Shown: in pieces, positions 8,030 to 14,471 of the stretch | Numbering within the stretch: the first letter of the stretch is position 1 | Layout: the number at the start of each line of letters is the position of its first letter | Origin: Candidatus Methanovirga meridionalis | Lineage (GTDB): Archaea > Methanobacteriota > Methanobacteria > Methanobacteriales > Methanobacteriaceae | DNA length: 22,461 nt | Direction: 5' to 3' | Assembly: GCA_031289325.1 (NCBI GenBank) | Contig: JAITPS010000168.1 | Coordinates: 1-22,461, forward strand | The notes under the pieces: generated by a model | The model's database searches: none | What the model was told of the DNA's origin: nothing | The model's input: only the letters and a program-made list of their open reading frames with translations | Translations under genes and position numbers: made by a program

Positions 8030-8060
8030 TAATTAATCTGTAATTAGATTAATTATTTTT
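8030..8060 (+). terminator. Hairpin plus T-run terminator after the first island gene
   Basis: A perfect 10-bp stem, TAATTAATCT (8030-8039) with AGATTAATTA (8046-8055), and a 6-nt loop are followed by a run of T. The stem starts at the TAA (8030-8032) that ends the alternative frame of the preceding gene, suggesting that 8032 was its original end. Confidence 0.6.
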
Positions 8061-8081
8061 TAATTTTTAGACAGGTTAAAG

Positions 8082-8111
8082 TCTATAAAACACCAATATC
8101 TAAAAGTATTG
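8082..8111 (+). promoter_or_regulatory. Putative promoter with inverted repeat for the second and third island genes
   Basis: TCTATAAAA (8082-8090) resembles a TATA box. Just downstream, CAATA (8094-8098) and TATTG (8107-8111) form a small dyad near the predicted transcript start. It lies after a terminator and before a strong ribosome binding site. Moderate to weak support. Confidence 0.3.
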
Positions 8112-8147
8112 TATTTTTAAATTAAATAAACATTTTTAGGAGAAAAA

Positions 8148-8633
8148 ATGAATAAATTTTTAACTTTATCAATATTACTATTTGCCATTATTGGATGTAG
8201 TAGTATTGCAACAGTAAGTAGTGGTGGTGTTTCAACTAATGGTTTCCCATATTATTATTTCACGGGTCCCGTTGATAATTACACATACACTTCCCCAAGA
8301 GAAATGAAATTCGACGCCGATTGGAGGCTTTGTACATTCTTTAGAATTACAGATATAACCACCGGTGAGACAGAAAGTATAGAAGTAGCAGGTGGAGATG
8401 CTCATACAATAACTTATGACGAAAGCCACAAATTCCACACAGTACAAGTAGATGTGACTTATCGTGGCTCACCCCATCCTTCAAATCATAAAGTAACTAT
8501 TTGGGCATGGGATGGATCATGTATGGAATTATATAATCGAGTAAGTTATAATTGGGGTGGGTATTACAATACCCATTTACAGTATAGATACAAAACCTGG
8601 AGAGGCGAAACAGATACTTCTGTTACACTTTAG
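8148..8633 (+). CDS. Secreted protein of unknown function
   Basis: A 161-residue protein with an N-terminal signal sequence (hydrophobic to about residue 16, then GCSS, a weak lipobox-like site that could make it a lipoprotein). The mature part is rich in Tyr, Trp, Thr and Gly, with alternating patterns such as HTVQVDVTYRG and HKVTIWAWDG that suggest a beta-sandwich. No family was recognised. AGGAG precedes the ATG. Its codons are visibly richer in G and C (GGC, CCC, ACC, GAC) than those of neighbouring genes, which hints at transfer from another genome. It ends immediately before the next ATG, so the two genes are probably co-translated. Confidence 0.75.
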   Translation: MNKFLTLSILLFAIIGCSSIATVSSGGVSTNGFPYYYFTGPVDNYTYTSPREMKFDADWRLCTFFRITDITTGETESIEVAGGDAHTITYDESHKFHTVQVDVTYRGSPHPSNHKVTIWAWDGSCMELYNRVSYNWGGYYNTHLQYRYKTWRGETDTSVTL

Positions 8634-9782
8634 ATGGAATTGATAATGATGTTTAGTAAAAAAATTAACAAGATGATTGGATTATTAATAATTCTTTCAT
8701 TTATTATCTCTTTAGTGCCAACCAGTAGTATGGCAGAAAAAATTCAAGCTGGCGCTGATGATCTTATTCTTAATAAATCATTACCCGAATTGAATAATAT
8801 AGCTGAAGAAAACGGTGCTGAAAGAATATCTGAAGAAAACCTTACATTTTATTATTATATCTCTAATAAATTACATTTTAACATTACAGGTGTTGAATAT
8901 GCACATTTACTTAATGTTCTATGTAATAAAACAGAGAAACCTGAAGCATATAGTTTTTATACGGCTTATGTTACTAATCCAGATACTGTTTATAATGGTC
9001 CTTTCCCAAGTGGAATCGTAATTAATGGTTTAACCCCAAGACAAATAAGAACTTTAATACCGTTTTTAAGTACTATGATTGATCAATTTGATGCAATAGT
9101 TACTGAATATGGTAGAATGAGTATTCAAGAACGTGCAGAATATATTAATACAATTGTACCTAATGAAGAAAATACTCTTGACTTATATAATAATGTTGAT
9201 ATTGATACTTTTACTTATATGTTAAATCAGTCTGACGATACTCTTAAAGATTTATCTGATATAGGTGATAGAGCTAATAAAAGTGTTGGTTGGTATCTTG
9301 GTCATCCAGGTCAAGTGAAAGATTTAAAAAATGATGCATCAGACACCATTGATAACTTTTATAGAAAATCTGTAAATGCTTATAGTAGGTATCAAATAGA
9401 TGAAAATATCCATACAAATATGAGTATTCTTCTTAATTCAAATTTTAGTGATGGTACTATAGCTGCATTAACAAATACAAAAAATTATTTAGTTGCTAAA
9501 AGTCATGATAGCCAGATACATGGTATTGCACTTGCACTTTATGGTAGTTTATTGATACCACTTGGATTGCTTTTAATTGTAGTTGGTGGAATAGCATTTA
9601 CTCATCCATTTACTATGGGTGTTACAATGGCAGTTGTATTAGTTTTGCTTGGTATGCTTTTATGGGCGGCTGCGGCTGTTATGATATGTTTAAGTACAGT
9701 TCTTTTATCGGAACATACTGTAATGAATAATTTAATAGCATCCATTGATGATGTTTTAGGATATAAATTAAGAGATGAATAA
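8634..9782 (+). CDS. Exported membrane-anchored protein of unknown function
   Basis: A 382-residue protein with a signal peptide (about residues 1-34, ending TSSMA), an extracytoplasmic region of about 260 residues that is mostly helical in character, and two C-terminal membrane segments (about 298-322 and 327-358) joined by the short turn THPFTMG. A hydrophilic tail ends in YKLRDE. This predicts an envelope protein with a large outside domain, anchored at its C-terminus. No family was recognised. The ATG at 8634 directly abuts the previous stop; ATGs at 8646 and 8649 are alternatives, and none has a clear Shine-Dalgarno, so translation may depend on coupling to the gene before it. Confidence 0.75.
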   Translation: MELIMMFSKKINKMIGLLIILSFIISLVPTSSMAEKIQAGADDLILNKSLPELNNIAEENGAERISEENLTFYYYISNKLHFNITGVEYAHLLNVLCNKTEKPEAYSFYTAYVTNPDTVYNGPFPSGIVINGLTPRQIRTLIPFLSTMIDQFDAIVTEYGRMSIQERAEYINTIVPNEENTLDLYNNVDIDTFTYMLNQSDDTLKDLSDIGDRANKSVGWYLGHPGQVKDLKNDASDTIDNFYRKSVNAYSRYQIDENIHTNMSILLNSNFSDGTIAALTNTKNYLVAKSHDSQIHGIALALYGSLLIPLGLLLIVVGGIAFTHPFTMGVTMAVVLVLLGMLLWAAAAVMICLSTVLLSEHTVMNNLIASIDDVLGYKLRDE

Positions 9783-9856
9783 AATAAATATTTTTTTTTG
9801 AAATTTATTATTATATGCATATTTTAACTTTAAAAAACTTCGATGAGAGGAAATAC

Positions 9857-9975
9857 ATGTTATTTGAAGAAGAAATTATAAAAAGTGATATTAAAAAATA
9901 ACTAATAAAATAGAATATAAAGAAAAACTATTAATTAAATCTAAGGATAAAGTTTTAATACAAAATATTCTATTG
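9857..9975 (+). pseudogene. Gene remnant, frameshifted and truncated
   Basis: An ATG at 9857 has a good ribosome binding site (AGAGG at 9846-9850), but the frame closes after 14 codons at 9899-9901. A one-base shift in a run of six A (9893-9898) opens a frame continuing ITNKIEYKEKLLIKSKDKVL up to the right direct repeat that starts near 9984. The joined peptide resembles the start of NAD-dependent epimerase/dehydratase proteins (acidic start, IIKSDIKKI, then a segment before the glycine-rich NAD loop). That similarity is an impression only. The rest of the gene is missing. Confidence 0.3.
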
Positions 9976-9983
9976 TTTAAATA

Positions 9984-10349
9984 TAATGTATTATTTAAAT
10001 ATATATTGTTTAAATATAATGTAATTTAATATTAATTTGCAATAAATAAAATATTTGTAGAATAAATAAAATATTTGTATAATTAAATTATAGTGGTTGA
10101 TAAATTCTTAATAAACAATTTTTTTAAAAATAAATATTATTAAAATATATTAATTATTATCAAAATACATTAATTTAAAATTTATATTAACCAAAATAAA
10201 TTTATATTATTTAAAATCTAAATTATAGAGTTCTATAAAGGAATATTTAAAATTAAAGAATTTAATAAAAAAATTTATTATTCAAATTTAAGAACTTTTC
10301 AATAATGACTATAATCACATAAAATAATGACTATAATCACATAAAATAT
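9984..10349 (+). repeat. Right long direct repeat of the accessory island
   Basis: About 366 bp matching 6898-7326 in the same orientation, including the leader, the 20-bp tandem units (about two here), the MITE-like element at 10089-10313 and the double GACTATAATCACATAA tail. Together with the left copy it brackets three genes and one remnant. The remaining 10350-10605 holds only promoter-like A/T motifs. Confidence 0.85.
10089..10313 (+). mobile_element. MITE-like element copy (right island border)
   Basis: A compact 225-bp copy from TATAGTGGTTGATAAATTCT to TTTTCAATAATGACTATA. Read inward from each end, both termini start TATAGT and share the TTCTTAA core. It is non-coding. It is the shortest full copy in the window and serves as the reference for the others. 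Confidence 0.65.
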
Positions 10350-10350
10350 C

Positions 10351-10361
10351 ATATTTATACA
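10351..10361 (+). promoter_or_regulatory. Putative promoter of rpl1-rpl10-rpl12
   Basis: TTTATACA at 10354-10361 lies just after the right direct repeat. A promoter is expected here because the island separates these genes from spt5-rpl11. Other candidates (ATGATATAA at about 10393 and 10427) are equally possible. Confidence 0.3.
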
Positions 10362-10605
10362 ATTTTAGATGATTTTACAAATAAATTTTGTAAATGATAT
10401 AAATTGTTAATTGTAATTGAAAAATAATGATATAATTTAGATTTAATATTTTATCTTTTAATAGATTTTAATTATTTAGTTTATCTATTTAATTAATCAA
10501 TTAATAGAATCTTATTTTCTAAATAATCATATAATTAATAAATCAATTACTTCAAACTAGATTAAATATCCATTAATGAACTTTAAAAGTTCATGGAGAA
10601 TTTGT

Positions 10606-11244
10606 ATGACACAAGATATTATAGAAGCAGTGAAGAAGGCTAAAGAACAATCAAAGCCGCGAAACTTCACACAATCTATCGATATTATTATAAATATCAA
10701 AGATTTGGATGTCAAAAAACCAGAAAATCGGTTTGATGAGGAAGTTTCCCTCCCTAATGGTCGTGGTAAAGATGTTAAAATAGGATTTATCGCTGATGGG
10801 GAATTGGTTGTTCAAGCTAAAAGTGCTGGCATTGATCTTGTTATCGACAAAGTTGGATTGGAAGAAATCGGTAAAGATAGAAAACAAGCTAAAAAATTAG
10901 CTAATCGTTATGATTTCTTTGTAGCTCAGGCAGATATGATGCCTTTGGTAGGTAGGTTTTTAGGACCCGTTCTTGGACCTCGTAAAAAAATGCCTAAACC
11001 AGTGCCATCATCTGTTAAAGTAGAGCCTTTAATTAAAAGATTAAAGTCTACTGTTAAAATTGGTATTAAAACCCAAGCTACAATACAAACTTTAGTTGGA
11101 ACTCAAGATATGTCAGATGATGAAATAACCGAGAATATTAATACTATTTTAGCTACATTAGAGCAAAATTTAGAAAAGGGTAGAAATCAAATAAAATCCA
11201 TGTTTATTAAGACAACTATGGGTTCAGTAGTGAGGGTGATTTAA
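10606..11244 (+). CDS. rpl1: Large subunit ribosomal protein L1 (uL1)
   Basis: This 212-residue protein is uL1, which builds the mobile L1 stalk on helix 77 of 23S rRNA and, in archaea, also represses its own operon. The start is the ATG at 10606, 7 nt after GGAG (10595-10598); it gives MTQDIIEAVKKAKEQSKPRN, the usual archaeal N-terminus. An upstream in-frame ATG at 10576 lies before the ribosome binding site. Landmarks are NRFDEEVSLPNGRGK, the FVAQADMMPLVGRFLGPVLG region, PRKKMPKPVP and the C-terminal IKTTMGSVVRV. A candidate L1-binding RNA structure is inside the first codons. Its stop overlaps the rpl10 start by one base. Confidence 0.97.
   Translation: MTQDIIEAVKKAKEQSKPRNFTQSIDIIINIKDLDVKKPENRFDEEVSLPNGRGKDVKIGFIADGELVVQAKSAGIDLVIDKVGLEEIGKDRKQAKKLANRYDFFVAQADMMPLVGRFLGPVLGPRKKMPKPVPSSVKVEPLIKRLKSTVKIGIKTQATIQTLVGTQDMSDDEITENINTILATLEQNLEKGRNQIKSMFIKTTMGSVVRVI
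10630..10670 (+). promoter_or_regulatory. Candidate L1 autoregulatory RNA site inside rpl1
   Basis: Starting 24 nt downstream of the ATG, GTGAAG (10630-10635) pairs perfectly with CTTCAC (10665-10670), and GGCT (10638-10641) with AGCC (10655-10658). The two helices are joined by an asymmetric internal loop, AA against GCGAAA. Two short helices around an asymmetric purine-rich loop is the type of structure L1 binds in 23S rRNA and in methanogen rpl1 mRNA, where the site is also about 30 nt into the gene. Confidence 0.6.
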
Positions 11245-12245
11245 TGGCTCATGTTGCTGAATGGAAGAAAGAAGAAGTTAAAGACCTTAAATCATTAATT
11301 GATTCTCATAGTGTAATAGGGGTTGTTGATTTATTAAATATACCAGCTAAACAGATGCAACAAATGAGAAGATCTTTAATAGGTAAAGCTAAAATAAAGA
11401 TGTCTAAAAAGAATTTAATTGATTTAGCACTTAAAAATTCTGATAGTAAAACAAATATTACAGAGCTTGCTCCCTATATGAAAGGACAACCTGCAATAAT
11501 TTTTACAGACTTAAATCCTTTTAGACTATTTAGAATTTTAGAAGATAGTAAAACTCCTGCTCCTGCTAAGGCAGGGACTACTGCTACAGAAGATATTGTA
11601 GTTCCTGCAGGAGACACAAGCTTTGAACCAGGTCCGTTTCTTGGTGAACTTCAACAAATAGGAATACCTGCTAAAATTGATAAAAAGAAAATTGTAATTT
11701 CTAAAGACACCGTTGTTGTTAAAGCAGGAGAAATTGTTTCTAAAAATATTGCAAGTGCATTAACAAGAATGGATATAAATCCAATGGAAGTAGGAATTGA
11801 TCTTAGAGTAGTTTATGAAGATGAGACAATATATGCTTCTGATCTTTTAAATATTGATGCTGATAAAATCATGCAAGATATTGTATATGCTTTTCAAAGA
11901 GCAACTAATCTATCTATTAATGCATCTATACATACAAAAAAGACTATTTCTCCAATTATCAATAATGCATTTAGTAAAGCTATGAATTTAGCTATTAATG
12001 CAAGTATTGTTAATGATAAAACTTCGCAAGTATTAATATCCTTAGCTAATTCTAAAATGTTAGCTCTCGCATCCAAATTAACTGATGCTGAAAATGCTTT
12101 AGATGAGGAATTATTGAATAAATTTTCAAGCCTTCCTGTAGCATCTACTCCCATAGCTAATAAAGAAGAACCTAAGGATGATGATGAAGAAGAAGAATCA
12201 ACTGAGGAAGATGTAGCAGCTGGCTTAGGAGCTTTATTTGGATAA
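11244..12245 (+). CDS. rpl10: Acidic ribosomal protein P0 / L10 (uL10)
   Basis: A 333-residue archaeal uL10 (P0), the base of the ribosomal stalk that carries L12 (P1) dimers and recruits translation factors. The N-terminal rRNA-binding domain (AEWKKEEVKDLKSLI, then KMSKKNLIDLAL), the archaeal insertion domain (residues about 110-185), the spine helices that bind P1 dimers (about 200-285) and a charged hinge lead to the tail AAGLGALFG, the factor-binding tail it shares with L12. The start overlaps the rpl1 stop (TAATG), with GAGGGTGA as ribosome binding site. Confidence 0.97.
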   Translation: MAHVAEWKKEEVKDLKSLIDSHSVIGVVDLLNIPAKQMQQMRRSLIGKAKIKMSKKNLIDLALKNSDSKTNITELAPYMKGQPAIIFTDLNPFRLFRILEDSKTPAPAKAGTTATEDIVVPAGDTSFEPGPFLGELQQIGIPAKIDKKKIVISKDTVVVKAGEIVSKNIASALTRMDINPMEVGIDLRVVYEDETIYASDLLNIDADKIMQDIVYAFQRATNLSINASIHTKKTISPIINNAFSKAMNLAINASIVNDKTSQVLISLANSKMLALASKLTDAENALDEELLNKFSSLPVASTPIANKEEPKDDDEEEESTEEDVAAGLGALFG

Positions 12246-12301
12246 TGTTAAATTCTAATCTTAAAATTTTTAATTTAACTTAAAGAATTAATCAACCCTA
12301 A

Positions 12302-12310
12302 TTTATAAAG
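12302..12310 (+). promoter_or_regulatory. Possible internal promoter for rpl12
   Basis: TTTATAAAG lies in the 119-nt gap between rpl10 and rpl12 and would start a transcript near 12330, about 35 nt before the rpl12 ATG. Extra rpl12 mRNA would fit the need for several L12 copies per ribosome. TATA-like strings are common in this DNA, so support is weak. Confidence 0.3.
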
Positions 12311-12364
12311 AATATTAATTTAAAATAACTAAAAATGTAAATTTAATAACTGTAAGGTGAAAAT

Positions 12365-12673
12365 ATGGAGTACATATATGCTGCTATGTTATTACATAGT
12401 GGAGATAAAGAAATTAATGAATCAAGTATTAAGAGTGTAATTGAAGCAGGTGGAATTGAAGTTAATGATGCGAGAATTAAAGGTTTAATAGCCGCTTTAG
12501 AAGATGTTGACATTGACGAAGCTATTGAAACTACAACATTAGCGGCTTCACCTGTAGCTGCAAGTGTTGCACCTGCAGCAGAAGAAACTCCTGTTCAAGA
12601 GGAAGAGGAAGAAGAGGAAGAGGAAGCAACTGAAGAAGAAGCTGCAGCTGGTTTAGGAGCTTTATTCGGATAA
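12365..12673 (+). CDS. rpl12: Acidic ribosomal protein P1 / L12
   Basis: A 102-residue archaeal P1/L12 stalk protein. The N-terminal dimerisation domain (MEYIYAAMLLHSGDKEINES to about residue 60) is followed by an Ala/Pro hinge, a Glu-rich run and the factor-binding tail AAAGLGALFG, the same ending as L10. Length and order of parts are typical. AAGGTGA precedes the ATG. Unlike the overlapping rpl1-rpl10 pair, it is separated from rpl10 by 119 nt of non-coding sequence. T-runs just after its stop suggest the operon ends here. Confidence 0.97.
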   Translation: MEYIYAAMLLHSGDKEINESSIKSVIEAGGIEVNDARIKGLIAALEDVDIDEAIETTTLAASPVAASVAPAAEETPVQEEEEEEEEEATEEEAAAGLGALFG

Positions 12674-12687
12674 TTCATCCACTTTCA

Positions 12688-12702
12688 TTTTTTTATTTTT
12701 TT
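12688..12702 (+). terminator. T-rich terminator after rpl12
   Basis: Two runs of seven T (12688-12694 and 12696-12702) separated by one A, starting 15 nt after the rpl12 stop. Archaeal RNA polymerase ends transcripts at such T-runs without needing a strong hairpin. Confidence 0.65.
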
Positions 12703-12766
12703 CATAACATTTAAAGTAATATACTATAGTGTATGAAATAATGTTTTTAAGTGAATAAAATCTTTC

Positions 12767-12791
12767 AGATTTGTTATCGAAGATAATTTAA
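12767..12791 (+). other. 3'-flanking element shared with glnA (small hairpin)
   Basis: AGATTTG followed by TTATCGAAGATAATTTAA matches 4794-4818 downstream of glnA at 22 of 25 positions. The core TTATC-GAA-GATAA can form a 5-bp hairpin; both substitutions in the flanking stem bases keep or improve pairing. Beyond it, 12792-13038 is AT-rich and shows no gene. Confidence 0.5.
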
Positions 12792-13038
12792 GAAAATCTA
12801 AGACTTTCTGTTTCTAATTGAACAATTCCAATAATGAAGTTTTTAAAATTAAAACATAATTATTAAATTTTAATTAAAAAAATTACACCTATTATTTTTA
12901 AAATTATTTTTAAAAATGAAGAAATAAAAATTATTATTTAAAAAATTATTATTATAAAAAATTAAGTTAATCTTATATTTTTTATTTTAACTAAGATTAC
13001 TAATCATTAATTTAAAATTATAGATTTTTATAAACTAA

Positions 13039-13284
13039 TATATTGTTTTTGATAAAGTTCTAATAAATAACTTTTTTAAAAATAAATATTATTAGAAAAT
13101 ATTAATCTAAAATTATCTATATTATTTAAAATATATTCATATTATTTAAAATTTAAAATTAAATAATTTAATAAAAAATATTTAAAATTACAGACTTTAT
13201 AAATATGATATTTAAAATTAAACAATTTAATAAAAAAAATTATCATTTTAAAATTTAAGAACTTTTTCATAATGTCCTATTATA
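13039..13284 (+). mobile_element. MITE-like element copy after rpl12
   Basis: Starts TATATTG, then GATAAAGTTCTAATAAATAA at 13051, and ends near TTTAAGAACTTTTTCATAAT (13255-13274) followed by a degenerate CCTATTATA. It is the same family as 10089-10313 but more diverged at its right end. It is non-coding and lies between the rpl operon and the minus-strand regulator. Confidence 0.5.
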
Positions 13285-13354
13285 ATATTAAATTATCTTA
13301 CAAGATCTAAATTAAATATATAAATAAATAGCTAATATCTTTAAAAATTCAAAT

Positions 13355-13918
13355 CTAAAACTTTTTTTCATCATTGAATACTTTATAAATATAATTTTCA
13401 CTAAAATCTTCATCTGAGTTTTTTTCATTTTGCACTCTTTCTAAAATATACTCGGCTCGTTGTTTGAGATTATTATAAAGTCTAATTTGACTTTTTAAGT
13501 CTTCAATAGCTTCCCATTGCCCATTATCAATTCTTTTTTCTAATTCTAATAATTTTGACCATTCATCACCAGAAGGTAATTGTTTTAAATTTAATAGATC
13601 TTCAGCAATATCTATTTTTAGACTATTTTCTGTTATAGTAATGCTTATACTAAAATCATTAGGCAAATCATAGTATTTTCGAGGTCTACCTCTTACTACT
13701 TTTTTAAAAGAAGATTCTAAAATTCCCATTTCTTCCATTGATTTTAAATGCTCTATAATAGCTTTTTGACCTATTTTTAACTTTTTTGAGATTTCACTAA
13801 CGAATCGTGGCTCTTCTCTTAAGAGTGTTATGATTTCTCTTCGAGTACGGCATCCCATAACATCAAGAATATCTTCCATATCAAGGTTGTTTAAATTGTT
13901 GTTGTTATTATCACTCAT
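13355..13918 (-). CDS. Winged-helix transcriptional regulator (ArsR-like)
   Basis: A 187-residue DNA-binding protein. Residues about 15-80 form a winged helix-turn-helix: MGCRTRREIITLLREEPRFV (helices 1-2), SEISKKLKIGQKAIIEHLKS (turn and recognition helix), then MGILES and the wing RGRPRKYYDL. The C-terminal half is charged and helical, with a possible coiled coil (about 120-170) suited to dimer formation; no metal-binding Cys/His set is obvious. ArsR-like proteins of this type are common in methanogens, mostly with unknown targets. It is transcribed divergently from frhA with about 550 nt between them. The likely TATA box is only about 28 nt before the ATG and no Shine-Dalgarno is seen, so the mRNA may be leaderless. 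A role in frh control is only a suggestion from position. Confidence 0.8.
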   Translation of the reverse strand: MSDNNNNNLNNLDMEDILDVMGCRTRREIITLLREEPRFVSEISKKLKIGQKAIIEHLKSMEEMGILESSFKKVVRGRPRKYYDLPNDFSISITITENSLKIDIAEDLLNLKQLPSGDEWSKLLELEKRIDNGQWEAIEDLKSQIRLYNNLKQRAEYILERVQNEKNSDEDFSENYIYKVFNDEKKF

Positions 13919-13940
13919 AAAATATTATATATTTTTTATT

Positions 13941-13950
13941 ATTTATATAA
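13941..13950 (-). promoter_or_regulatory. Putative promoter of the winged-helix regulator (leaderless)
   Basis: On the minus strand TTATATAAAT is centred about 28 nt upstream of the ATG at 13918. That places the predicted transcript start at or within a few bases of the start codon. Confidence 0.45.
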
Positions 13951-13953
13951 CTT

Positions 13954-14390
13954 TTTGTTAGTTTATTAAATATTATTTTTTCATTGTTAAAAAAAATTAT
14001 GCCCTGTTCTCTCTTTAATATTAATTACAATATATTTTATTTAGTTAATTATCTCAATTAAGATTGAATTCTCCTTTTTCTAAATTCCTTCCATATTAAA
14101 GTAATTATAAAGCTTTCATGTACATTTTTAAGGATTTTTAGTTCTCCTGAAACTGTAGAATAAAAAATTTGGAAAAGTAGCTTATCAGTTGAATCTTACA
14201 TAACTCCGATTGTTTTAATAATTTTTTGATTTAATTAGTAATACTTTTTAATTAGTTTTTTATTTTTTTATTGTTAAAAATTTAAATTATGTAATAACAA
14301 TATTTTTTAAATAATAATCTATTTAAATTAAGTATTAAATTAATAATCTACTATATAAATCTTTCTTTTTTTTTCATAAGGCAAAGTTTA
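13954..14390. other. Intergenic region between the regulator and frhA
   Basis: No supported gene. The part at about 14085-14215 is less AT-rich than its surroundings (it contains CTCCTGAAACTG and ATAACTCCGATTG) and could hold a decayed gene, an unrecognised RNA or regulatory sites. No repeat-family copy was seen here, which sets it apart from most other long gaps in the window. Confidence 0.4.
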
Positions 14391-14398
14391 TTTATATA
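14391..14398 (+). promoter_or_regulatory. Promoter of the frhADGB operon
   Basis: TTTATATA at 14391-14398 is an exact match to the methanogen TATA consensus and predicts a transcript start near 14418-14424. This leaves a leader of about 50 nt to the preferred frhA start at 14472. Confidence 0.55.
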
Positions 14399-14471
14399 TG
14401 AAAAGCTAAAGTAATAATTATATTGGATTATGAATAAATCATTATCTGATAATGAAATTGAGGTGACACAT

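Noticed and set aside
8815..9021. Small open frame overlapping the third island gene
   Set aside because: It lies in another frame of a longer gene with a signal peptide and membrane segments; nothing supports its translation.
6655..10605. Transposase or integrase that would explain the island
   Set aside because: None of the three genes or the remnant shows a DDE, HUH or tyrosine/serine recombinase pattern.
14085..14215. tRNA or other known RNA gene in the frh upstream gap
   Set aside because: The segment is less AT-rich but shows no cloverleaf, T-loop motif or other recognisable RNA structure by eye.
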